This document shows positions 1 through 6,060 of a stretch of 6,060 bases of DNA, piece by piece. Numbering within the stretch: position 1 is the stretch's first letter; every line of letters begins with the position of its first letter. The stretch comes from Bdellovibrionales bacterium. GTDB lineage: Bacteria > Bdellovibrionota > Bdellovibrionia > Bdellovibrionales > UBA1609. Below the pieces are notes generated by a model, which saw only the letters and a program-made list of their open reading frames with translations, was not told where the DNA came from and did not search any database. The stretch covers positions 1 to 6,060 of the forward strand of contig JAPOOY010000075.1 in the NCBI GenBank assembly GCA_026713205.1, written 5' to 3'. Made by a program: the position numbers and the translations under genes.

Positions 1-496
1 AGTGATACTGAAAAGATTCCGCATTGACGATAATATCCGTATCCCGAATTTTTTTCCTTAAACTGTAGGTTTTTGTAATCGCCTGAGTTTCTTTCTTCAT
101 CCCGTAAGGTTTAGCCTGATCGGCAAAAAACAGCATATTATAGCTGTCATTTCTCACCTGCCCTCTAAAAGCCGTTCCATCCCCTACAACAGCAAAAAGA
201 TCGGGAGCTGTTTTCTCCCCCTGGCTGTGGGTGTGCTCCTCCCATTCCTGATTCCAATGATCTATGGCAGATACAAAGTTTTCCCGCGCCTGTGCGGGAA
301 CAGATTCATGTATATAAAAGGAAACCGGTAAATCACTTAACTTCCAGCGAATACCCTGTCCGGTCCTGGGATCAATGATAAAACCACAATGATCCTTCCC
401 CCCTATAGACAAATAATTATCACTATTATCAATCATGCAGGAGGATAATAAAGCTGGAACCAAAAGGGCAAAAAAGGCTTTTTTGTAAAACTCCAT
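1..496 (-). CDS. Matrixin-like metalloprotease lipoprotein, N-terminal part (runs off left edge)
   Basis: Reading leftward from the ATG at 496, the frame stays open for 165 codons to the window edge, so only the N-terminus is present. Residues 1-20 form a lipoprotein signal: K5-K6, a hydrophobic stretch, then the lipobox L17-S18-S19-C20, with C20 as the probable lipidated residue. The mature part has the layout of secreted matrixin (M10-type) zinc proteases: an I-R-W-K-L segment at 49-53, P-V-S-F-Y-I at 57-62, a helix ending A77-I-D-H-W81, and D154-I-I-V-N158, which resembles the matrixin strand before the active-site helix. The zinc motif HExxHxxGxxH should lie just past the left edge, so catalysis cannot be confirmed. 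An in-frame stop at 500-502 restricts the start to this ATG or the adjoining TTG. No clear Shine-Dalgarno precedes it. The family call is by pattern and fairly likely; the export call is firm. Confidence 0.72.
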   Translation of the reverse strand, partial: MEFYKKAFFALLVPALLSSCMIDNSDNYLSIGGKDHCGFIIDPRTGQGIRWKLSDLPVSFYIHESVPAQARENFVSAIDHWNQEWEEHTHSQGEKTAPDLFAVVGDGTAFRGQVRNDSYNMLFFADQAKPYGMKKETQAITKTYSLRKKIRDTDIIVNAESFQYH

Positions 497-724
497 CAAT
501 TAATGTTTCGGAATAAAAAGACTCAATTTTTAGGAAAAGTCCATTGTCCCTATTCTTTAAATCCCCTGTTTTTTGCTGTGTTACGCTTCTCCCGCCTGAA
601 ACTTGAGATTTTCTGTATAAAAACCGAAATATGAGTGTATAAAGCCTACTGTAGGGAGTGAGTTGCGTTTTAAGGAAAGAAGTTTAATTTCCTTTTTTTC
701 AAAAAGCCTCTTCCTAATCAAATC

Positions 725-730
725 AGGAGA
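725..730 (+). promoter_or_regulatory. Ribosome binding site of putA
   Basis: AGGAGA lies five bases before the ATG at 736. It is the strongest Shine-Dalgarno sequence in the window and fixes the putA start. Confidence 0.8.
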
Positions 731-735
731 CATCC

Positions 736-3699
736 ATGACAAATAAAAATAAGGAATTAGAAGCTCTCATTCAAAAAACAGGCAGAGATTTATTCCATTC
801 CGGTTCTTCTGAAAATCAAAGTCTTTTCAATAAATCCTGGTGGCAGGGAAAAGCTCTTTCCTGGACTATGAAAAACCCCTCCTTTAAAACACAACTTTTC
901 CGCTTTATTGATGTGCTGCCCACTTTAAAAACCCCTCGTCAAATTCTCTCCCATTTAAATGAATACTTTAAAGAGGAGGAAACAGCTCTTTTACTCTCAG
1001 GAGTTAAATTGGGGAAACTGGCTCCGGCTTTAACGGCAAAGATCATCACCAGGCAAGTGTCTGAAATGGCAAAAATCTTTATCACAGGCCGCACCCCTGC
1101 GGAAGCTCTGAAAACCATTGAACATTTACGAAAAAATCATCTGGCTTTCACTATTGATTTTCTGGAGGAAGCCACTCTTTCCGAAAAAGAAGGCCTGGAA
1201 TGTCAAAAAAAATACCTCCGGTTAATAGACCATTTAGTTCAAGCCAGAGAAAAATGGCCTCAAAACAAACTATTGGATAAAGACAACCTGGGACCTATTC
1301 CCCCCATCAACATCTCCGTAAAAGTCACCTCCCTTTGCTCACAAATTTATCCGGAAGCCTGGAAGCAAACCAAAGAATTAATTAAAAATCGTTTAAATCC
1401 CCTGTTTAAAAAAGCTGTGAAAAACTTTGTGTTTATCAATTTGGATATAGAGCAATATCAATACAAAACTCTTGTTCTGGAAGTTTTTAAAGAACTGCTT
1501 CTTCAGCCGGAGTTTAAGAATTACCCCCATTTTGGAATTGTGATTCAAGCCTATCTAAAGGAAAGTTTTTCCGACTTAACCGATCTGGTGGATTTTTCAA
1601 AACAAAGAGGATGTCCCATAACTATCCGTTTGGTGAAAGGAGCCTATTGGGATTCGGAGGTGTTAAATGCCAGGCAAAAAAACTGGCCTATTCCCGTATG
1701 GACAGACAAGGCGGATACGGATCTGAATTTTGAGAAATGCGCTCATTTTCTCTTAAAAAATCATTCCCATATCAAAACGGCTATTGGCTCCCATAATATT
1801 CGTTCTGTAACCACGGCATTGGCCCTGCATAAAAGGTATCCGAAGGCCTGTTTGGAATTTCAAGCCCTTTATGGTATGGGGGATCTTTTGGCCGGTCCTT
1901 TACGGGATAAGGGCTACTGTTTTCGTCTCTATACCACTGTGGGAGAACTGATTCCCGGAATGTCTTATCTGGTCAGAAGGCTTTTGGAAAATACAGCGAA
2001 CCAGTCCTTTATTCAAGCCTCCCTTTTAAAAAATCAAGCTGTGAACAAGATGCTTTCTCCTCCGCGGAAAAAAGAAAATCAAAAAAACCCTTTTTCTTCT
2101 CAAAACACCTTTCAAAACTATCCCCCATTGGATTTTACCAAAAAAACCCATCGGAACCCCTTTGCAGAAGCCCTTGCGGAGTGGAGAAAAAAACTCCCTT
2201 TAACAGCCTCAAGCCTCATCAACGGCAAAGAAGAAACCTCCACCACTCTTTGGAAAAAAGAAAACCCTTCAGATACAAATGAGATTATTGGTCAGGTTTA
2301 TATGTCTTCTGTGGAACAGGCAAAACGAGCTGTGCAAACCGGTGTGAATTTTTTTCAGAAAGGCCCTTTGGATTCGGCAGAAAAAAGAGTGCGGCTTTTA
2401 AGAAAACTCGCTGATTTGATAGCGGAACAGAAATTCCTGTTTGCCGCTTTGGAAGTTTTGGAAGTGGGAAAATCCTGGGATGAAGCTCAAATGGATGTGA
2501 ATGAGGCTATTGATTTTTGCAATTACTATGCTCAATCCTTTGCACGATTGTCACAACCCCATGAAACCTGTCAAACCTCAGGGGAAAGTAATGTATCGGT
2601 TTATGAACCTGTTGGTGTCACAGCGATTATTGCCCCCTGGAACTTTCCTCTGGCCATCCTTGTGGGTATGACCGTGGCGCCCCTCGTTTGCGGAAATCCC
2701 GTCATTATAAAACCCGCAGAACAAAGCTCACTGATTGCCTTTCAATTTGCAAAGTTGCTCTTGAAATCAGGCTTTCCACAGGAAAGCTTCGCCTTCCTTC
2801 CCGGAAAGGGGGAAGAGATAGGGAGCTATCTTGTTAAACATCCGGATGTGTCCCTTCTCTCTTTTACCGGTTCCTTTGAAGTGGGCGTTCAAATGATCAA
2901 AGAGGCGGGACAAATCACTTCCCATCAAAAAAACATTAAAAAATGTGTTGTGGAAATGGGAGGAAAAAACGCTATCATTGTGGATGAATCAGCCGATCTG
3001 GATGAAGCCATCCTGGGAATCATTCATTCCGCCTTTTCCTTTCAAGGACAAAAATGTTCCGCCTGCAGCCGTGTTCTTATTTTGGAAGGTGTGTATGAAC
3101 GATTTATGGAGAGATTCATACCGGCTGTGGAAAGTCTGCCTATTGGTTCAGCGGAAAACCCAGTCTCCATGATAGGGCCGGTTGTGGATCAATTTGCTTT
3201 TAAAAAAATTCAATCATTTATTCAAAAGAGCCGGCAGAAAGCCCGACTTCTTTATCAAGGAAAATCTCCCAAGGGCGGACACTTTATAGCTCCTACGGTT
3301 TTCCTGGTTGAAAATGCAGATCATCCCCTGATGCTGGAAGAGGTTTTCGGACCTGTATTAGCTCTTTTTAAAGTGAAAAATCTGGAAGAGGCCTTTTCTC
3401 AGGCTAATGCTGTGAAGTATGGTTTAACAGCCGGTTTTTATTCCCGCCATCCCGGGCATATTGAACTATTTAAATCCCGAATGGAAGCGGGCAACATCTA
3501 TATCAATCGCAATTGTACGGGAGCTTTGGTGGAAAGACACCCGTTTGGTGGAAGGAAGATGTCAGGACTGGGAAGCAAAGCCGGTGGACCGGAATATCTG
3601 AAGCAATTTTTACATACAAAGATTATTTCTGAAAATACAACCCGAAGAGGTTTTTCTCCGGAAATTTTTTCTGAAGATTTTTTAAATGAAACTCAGTAG
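736..3699 (+). CDS. putA: Bifunctional proline dehydrogenase / L-glutamate gamma-semialdehyde dehydrogenase (PutA)
   Basis: This cytoplasmic or membrane-associated flavoenzyme oxidises proline to pyrroline-5-carboxylate with FAD, then oxidises glutamate semialdehyde to glutamate with NAD+. The N-terminal helical region (about 1-115) is followed by the FAD barrel, with V-K301-G-A-Y-W-D, S352-H-N-I-R356 and Y411-L-V-R414-R415-L-L-E418-N-T-A-N, the usual proline-binding signature. A linker near 440-490 leads to the aldehyde dehydrogenase domain: P634-W-N-F-P, S709-F-T-G-S, general base E740 in V-E-M-G-G-K, catalytic C774 in G-Q-K-C-S-A, E868-E-V-F-G-P and P936-F-G-G. At 987 residues it matches minimal (type A) PutA enzymes of about 1000 residues. 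It has no N-terminal ribbon-helix-helix domain, so it should not repress its own gene, and no long C-terminal extension. All expected catalytic residues are present. It is divergent from the lipoprotein gene and convergent with the next gene. Confidence 0.97.
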   Translation: MTNKNKELEALIQKTGRDLFHSGSSENQSLFNKSWWQGKALSWTMKNPSFKTQLFRFIDVLPTLKTPRQILSHLNEYFKEEETALLLSGVKLGKLAPALTAKIITRQVSEMAKIFITGRTPAEALKTIEHLRKNHLAFTIDFLEEATLSEKEGLECQKKYLRLIDHLVQAREKWPQNKLLDKDNLGPIPPINISVKVTSLCSQIYPEAWKQTKELIKNRLNPLFKKAVKNFVFINLDIEQYQYKTLVLEVFKELLLQPEFKNYPHFGIVIQAYLKESFSDLTDLVDFSKQRGCPITIRLVKGAYWDSEVLNARQKNWPIPVWTDKADTDLNFEKCAHFLLKNHSHIKTAIGSHNIRSVTTALALHKRYPKACLEFQALYGMGDLLAGPLRDKGYCFRLYTTVGELIPGMSYLVRRLLENTANQSFIQASLLKNQAVNKMLSPPRKKENQKNPFSSQNTFQNYPPLDFTKKTHRNPFAEALAEWRKKLPLTASSLINGKEETSTTLWKKENPSDTNEIIGQVYMSSVEQAKRAVQTGVNFFQKGPLDSAEKRVRLLRKLADLIAEQKFLFAALEVLEVGKSWDEAQMDVNEAIDFCNYYAQSFARLSQPHETCQTSGESNVSVYEPVGVTAIIAPWNFPLAILVGMTVAPLVCGNPVIIKPAEQSSLIAFQFAKLLLKSGFPQESFAFLPGKGEEIGSYLVKHPDVSLLSFTGSFEVGVQMIKEAGQITSHQKNIKKCVVEMGGKNAIIVDESADLDEAILGIIHSAFSFQGQKCSACSRVLILEGVYERFMERFIPAVESLPIGSAENPVSMIGPVVDQFAFKKIQSFIQKSRQKARLLYQGKSPKGGHFIAPTVFLVENADHPLMLEEVFGPVLALFKVKNLEEAFSQANAVKYGLTAGFYSRHPGHIELFKSRMEAGNIYINRNCTGALVERHPFGGRKMSGLGSKAGGPEYLKQFLHTKIISENTTRRGFSPEIFSEDFLNETQ

Positions 3700-4370
3700 C
3701 CGTTTAACTGCTCTTCTTTTGTAGGCTTTCGTCCGGCTGATATCATATCGGATTGAAATTGATTGACAGATAAAGAGGTATTCCCGGGAACACTTTGAAG
3801 TCCTCTGCGCGCCTCCTGATTCTTTTCAAAAAAATCCCCATGATCCGAAACCGGTTCAATGGGAATTGCTTTTTCCCCCGCCACACCTCTTTTTTCTCCC
3901 TGATTGAAAAAAGGAATGGCAACCATAACCAAAACAGCCACGGCAACAGCAGCCGTCCATTTTTGAAAGGAGCCTCGGGGGGGCAACATATTGCTTGTCC
4001 AGTCTGAAGATTCCATGTGTTCCGGTATCTTTCTTTTAAGATATTCATTCATCACGACAATATTTCCTTCTTTAAAAGTCTGTAAAGAAGAGGAGTCTTC
4101 TTGTTTAAAAGTATCCTCTGAAACTTGAATGGATTTCAAATAGTTCTTCATGTAAATAATATTCTCTGAGGAACCTTTATATCCGGTTTGATTGAGAGAT
4201 GATGTTTTTTGTTTCTGTTTGAAGGCAAGAATAGATGCCGGATTGTCTCTTTTTTTTGACGGAGTTTGCAGCACCTCCCCCGTCGCCGTCGCTTGAGAAG
4301 TTATCTGCTTTTTTCTGTACTCCTCAATTGATAAAATATTTTGACTATCTTCCGTTTTTTGATCTTTCAT
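3693..4370 (-). CDS. Hypothetical single-pass membrane protein with repeated short cytoplasmic motif
   Basis: I do not recognise a family for this 225-residue protein. Residues 1-137 are polar, Lys/Glu/Ser-rich and probably largely disordered. Residues 138-155 (from W138 to F155) are one hydrophobic membrane segment preceded by R132 and K137, which favours an N-inside orientation. About 70 polar residues follow and would be periplasmic. The cytoplasmic part repeats a motif of the form N-I-[LIV]-x-[IM]-x-x-Y-x-K at residues 11-20, 70-79 and 103-112, with a weaker copy at 46-55. The ATG at 4370 has AGGGA about six bases upstream and a strong promoter beyond that, so the start is well supported. 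The stop overlaps the putA stop by 7 bp. The layout resembles anti-sigma factors or other membrane-anchored adaptors, but there is no sigma-factor gene beside it and no recognisable anti-sigma domain, so no function is assigned. Confidence 0.8.
   Translation of the reverse strand: MKDQKTEDSQNILSIEEYRKKQITSQATATGEVLQTPSKKRDNPASILAFKQKQKTSSLNQTGYKGSSENIIYMKNYLKSIQVSEDTFKQEDSSSLQTFKEGNIVVMNEYLKRKIPEHMESSDWTSNMLPPRGSFQKWTAAVAVAVLVMVAIPFFNQGEKRGVAGEKAIPIEPVSDHGDFFEKNQEARRGLQSVPGNTSLSVNQFQSDMISAGRKPTKEEQLNGY
4138..4340 (-). repeat. First three copies of short protein motif within the membrane-protein gene
   Basis: Encoded copies begin at residues 11 (N-I-L-S-I-E-E-Y-R-K), 46 (S-I-L-A-F-K-Q-K-Q-K, degenerate) and 70 (N-I-I-Y-M-K-N-Y-L-K). 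A fourth, N-I-V-V-M-N-E-Y-L-K, starts at residue 103 (bases 4035-4064). Ile in position 2 and Lys in position 10 are kept in all four, and Tyr in position 8 in three. The similarity is at protein level; the DNA copies are not obviously alike. Confidence 0.5.
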
Positions 4371-4393
4371 TCATCATCCCTGATTGAGTGAGA

Positions 4394-4422
4394 ATTATAT
4401 CATTCTTATCGTCTTTATCCAA
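4394..4422 (-). promoter_or_regulatory. Extended -10 sigma70-type promoter for the membrane-protein gene
   Basis: Read on the minus strand, a perfect TATAAT (4394-4399) carries the extended element TG one base upstream. A -35 element TTGGAT (4417-4422, 4 of 6 consensus matches) lies 17 bp further up. Transcription should start near 4387, giving a leader of roughly 17 bases that just contains the AGGGA ribosome binding site. This is the best promoter in the window. Confidence 0.7.
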
Positions 4423-4430
4423 AAAAATAT

Positions 4431-4460
4431 TTAAAAATCAGGACTTTGTTCACCTATAAA
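4431..4460 (+). promoter_or_regulatory. Possible promoter for the TPR-protein gene
   Basis: TTAAAA (4431-4436, 4 of 6 matches to TTGACA) and TATAAA (4455-4460, 5 of 6 matches to TATAAT) are 18 bp apart. The start would be near 4467, with a leader of about 80 bases. The region is very AT-rich, so chance matches are likely, and other AT-rich -10-like sequences lie nearer the gene. Confidence 0.3.
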
Positions 4461-4546
4461 GAGGAATATATCTCTTAAAAAGAATTTTTCTTGTTCTCAT
4501 TTTAAAACAAAAGGATTAAAATTTAAATAGTTTTAACCAGGTTTTT

Positions 4547-5818
4547 ATGAAAAATCTTCCCTATTTTTTATTTTATGTAATTGTCTCTTTTTCCTTTGCT
4601 GACACTGTCTCAAAAGGAGACAGGCTTCTTCAATCAAATGTTAAAGCTTCACAAAAAAATCACTCTGAAAAAATCCTTCCTGATAAATCTGTCAAAAACA
4701 TAAAGAACAATGATCCAAAACAGGATTTAGTTACATTTAAAAAAATGTTGGATATTCTGAACAAAGAAAATATATCCTCCGAAGAATATCAGCGGGCCGC
4801 CAAAGACCTTGAAATTTCTTACTATCACAACGCCTCATTTGAAACATTGGAATTACTATCCCAAACCTATCGTGAAAAAGGAGATGAAAAAAATCAAATC
4901 AAAGTTCTGGAAAGATTAACTTCTGAACATCCTGATAATCCTAAAGGATATTATCTCTTAGGCTCAATTCATAAAAAAAATTATGAAAGAATCAAAAATC
5001 TGGAAAAAGACCCCTGTCAAGTCCGGTATAATAAGTTAAAGGACAGGCAACATAAGCTATCCGCTATTGAGTGGTTTTCTCTGGCTATTGAAAAGGATTC
5101 TAAATATGAAGCCGCCTATCTGAAGCTTTTACCTCTTCTGAGGGAAGTGGAAAGATGGAACGATTCACCGGACAGAAAGAAGGAACAGAACAAAAACTCA
5201 AAAACAAATAGCGCTCAACAAAAAATAAGCTCATCCACAACAGGAATGGAAGTTTTAAATCTCGCAAAAGACATGGTTCGCCACTTCCGGAAGCCAGAGT
5301 ATTATGTGGACCTATGCGAAGCCTACTACAAGAATGATTTTTCCAGTCAAGCTCGCAAAGCCTGCCGTATAGCTGTTAAAAAAAATCCGGAAAACCCTAA
5401 AGCCCACCTCTATCACGCCTTAGCCCAGAAACCCAATAAGATAGAATCTCACCTCATGGAAGTGGCTGGTAAATTTCCTCAATCTGAACTTGTTCAGCTT
5501 CATGCCGGGAAATGGTTTTTAGACAAAACCTCCGATCTCGCCGTTAAATATTTAGCATCCGTAGTAGCCATTAATCCCAACCATTCTGAAACCCACGGCC
5601 ATTTAGCGGAATTTTTTTTCAAATCCAGGAAATTTGAGGAAGCTTATAAATCCTTTAAAACCGCTTGTTTTCTGGACCTCAAATATATCAGGAACTTCAG
5701 GAGAGCAAAACAAAAACTTCTTTATACCGGAAAAAAAGGGAAACAGCTGATTCCACAATTTGAAAAAGGGATTGATGAGTGTTTCAACCATTTTAAGGAA
5801 AACAAATCCTGCTCCTGA
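4547..5818 (+). CDS. Exported TPR-repeat protein
   Basis: This is a 423-residue protein with a Sec signal peptide: K2, a hydrophobic core at 4-15 and a likely cleavage after S16-F17-A18, so the mature protein should be periplasmic or surface-exposed. Helical tetratricopeptide-like units are visible at about 95-132 (ends H-P-D-N-P), 133-188 (with an insertion near 145-170), 250-284 (ends N-P-E-N-P), 314-347 (ends N-P-N-H-S) and 348-380. A polar Lys/Asn/Ser/Gln-rich linker at about 205-232 separates two blocks of repeats. Six cysteines (157, 257, 273, 374, 412, 422) fall in the mature part and could form disulfides. TPR arrays are protein-binding scaffolds; the partner is unknown. No lipobox or catalytic domain is seen. 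The start is supported by the signal peptide, although the ribosome binding site is weak (AGG five bases upstream). The gene is divergent from the single-pass membrane-protein gene and followed by the palindromic element. Confidence 0.88.
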   Translation: MKNLPYFLFYVIVSFSFADTVSKGDRLLQSNVKASQKNHSEKILPDKSVKNIKNNDPKQDLVTFKKMLDILNKENISSEEYQRAAKDLEISYYHNASFETLELLSQTYREKGDEKNQIKVLERLTSEHPDNPKGYYLLGSIHKKNYERIKNLEKDPCQVRYNKLKDRQHKLSAIEWFSLAIEKDSKYEAAYLKLLPLLREVERWNDSPDRKKEQNKNSKTNSAQQKISSSTTGMEVLNLAKDMVRHFRKPEYYVDLCEAYYKNDFSSQARKACRIAVKKNPENPKAHLYHALAQKPNKIESHLMEVAGKFPQSELVQLHAGKWFLDKTSDLAVKYLASVVAINPNHSETHGHLAEFFFKSRKFEEAYKSFKTACFLDLKYIRNFRRAKQKLLYTGKKGKQLIPQFEKGIDECFNHFKENKSCS

Positions 5819-5917
5819 CGATACACCCCTTTGGAAAATGATAAGATATCCCCACGGACAAGCTTAAAGCATTCTATACTCCTCCGGTTTGAAATTTTCC
5901 GTTTTTTCATGCTTACA

Positions 5918-6038
5918 CCCTTTATAACAGCCTATAGGGGTCAAAAATTCAAACATGCGTTTTGCCACAGAGCGACTTGCAGTCGCTTCTGTGTCAAAGC
6001 CGAACTCATTTTTGACCCCTATAGGCTGTTATAAAGGG
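5918..6038. repeat. 121-bp palindromic element with 31-bp perfect inverted arms
   Basis: The left arm (5918-5948) and right arm (6008-6038) are exact reverse complements over 31 bp, beginning CCCTTTATAACAGCC. The 59 bp between them contain a second inverted repeat (5959-5977 with 5981-6000). The element lies in non-coding DNA after the TPR gene and encodes no credible protein. A perfect 31-bp arm pair this close together is not a chance event. It could be a non-autonomous (MITE- or REP-like) mobile repeat, a structured RNA or a processing/termination hairpin. Neither side shows the T-tract of an intrinsic terminator. Confidence 0.9.
5959..6000. repeat. Nested central hairpin of the palindromic element
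   Basis: CACAGAGCGACT (5966-5977) pairs with AGTCGCTTCTGTG (5981-5993) with one bulged base and a TGC loop (5978-5980). After one mismatch the stem continues with GTTTTG (5959-5964) against CAAAGC (5995-6000), including one G-T wobble. The centre is more GC-rich than the surrounding sequence. Confidence 0.75.
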
Positions 6039-6060
6039 CTTATGTCTCTTAAATAAAAAA

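Noticed and set aside
281..300. Inverted repeat TTCCCGC / GCGGGAA with a six-base loop
   Set aside because: It lies inside the lipoprotein coding sequence, is short and has no T-tract; probably chance.
2945..3172. 75-codon frame inside the dehydrogenase domain of putA
   Set aside because: It is an alternate-frame shadow; the putA frame there carries the catalytic Glu and Cys motifs.
3795..4007. 70-codon plus-strand frame opposite the membrane-protein gene
   Set aside because: It is antisense to a supported gene, with no ribosome binding site or family features.
3743..4048. 101-codon minus-strand frame inside the membrane-protein gene
   Set aside because: It is an out-of-frame shadow of a gene with a strong promoter, ribosome binding site, membrane segment and motif repeats.
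4345..4377. Ten-codon frame overlapping the start of the membrane-protein gene, as a possible leader peptide
   Set aside because: It arises from the ATGATGAATG run at the start; AGGGA is spaced for the ATG at 4370 and is too close to this one.
5855..5880. TATACT (5875-5880) as a promoter -10 after the TPR gene
   Set aside because: No acceptable -35 element lies 16-18 bp upstream; CGGACA is only 14 bp away, and no gene follows within the window.
5603..5910. Two 62-codon minus-strand frames at the 3' end of the TPR gene
   Set aside because: They are antisense shadows of the TPR gene and its downstream spacer with no start signals.
5831..6034. Open frame of 67 codons on the plus strand starting at a TTG
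   Set aside because: It runs through both arms and the centre of the palindromic element, has no convincing ribosome binding site and no recognisable protein features.
5918..6038. Palindrome read as an ordinary intrinsic terminator of the TPR gene
   Set aside because: The arms are far longer than in a terminator, and neither the plus nor the minus side is followed directly by a T-tract. A role in RNA 3'-end formation is not excluded.

Overview
The window reads as chromosomal DNA from a fairly AT-rich Gram-negative bacterium. The evidence for a Gram-negative cell is a lipoprotein with a lipobox, a Sec-exported TPR protein and a single-pass membrane protein. The matrixin-like secreted lipoprotein, the short PutA without a DNA-binding domain and the exported TPR protein together suggest Bdellovibrionota or a related former 'deltaproteobacterial' lineage. 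That placement is inference from gene content, not from a marker gene.

Layout, left to right. (1) Bases 1-496, minus strand: the N-terminal 165 codons of a matrixin-like metalloprotease lipoprotein that runs off the left edge. (2) Bases 497-735: a divergent intergenic region holding the putA leader, a weak AT-rich hairpin and a good Shine-Dalgarno. (3) Bases 736-3699, plus strand: a complete bifunctional proline dehydrogenase / glutamate-semialdehyde dehydrogenase (PutA) of the minimal type. (4) Bases 3693-4370, minus strand: an unrecognised 225-residue single-pass membrane protein, convergent with putA and overlapping its stop by 7 bp. Its cytoplasmic half carries a short motif three or four times. 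(5) Bases 4371-4546: a divergent promoter region with a clear extended -10 promoter for the membrane protein. (6) Bases 4547-5818, plus strand: an exported TPR protein. (7) Bases 5819-6060: no gene. This stretch holds a 121-bp palindromic element with 31-bp perfect inverted arms and a nested central hairpin.

How the genes fit together. PutA converts proline to glutamate, and the matrixin-like lipoprotein would degrade protein outside the cytoplasm. A cell that lives on peptides or prey protein could use both, but they are divergently transcribed and nothing here shows joint control. The membrane protein and the TPR protein are divergent neighbours sharing a 176-bp promoter region. They may belong to one envelope function, but neither has a function I can name.

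The most unusual items are the 121-bp palindrome at the right end and the repeated short motif in the membrane protein. No tRNA, rRNA, CRISPR array, transposase or integrase was seen.
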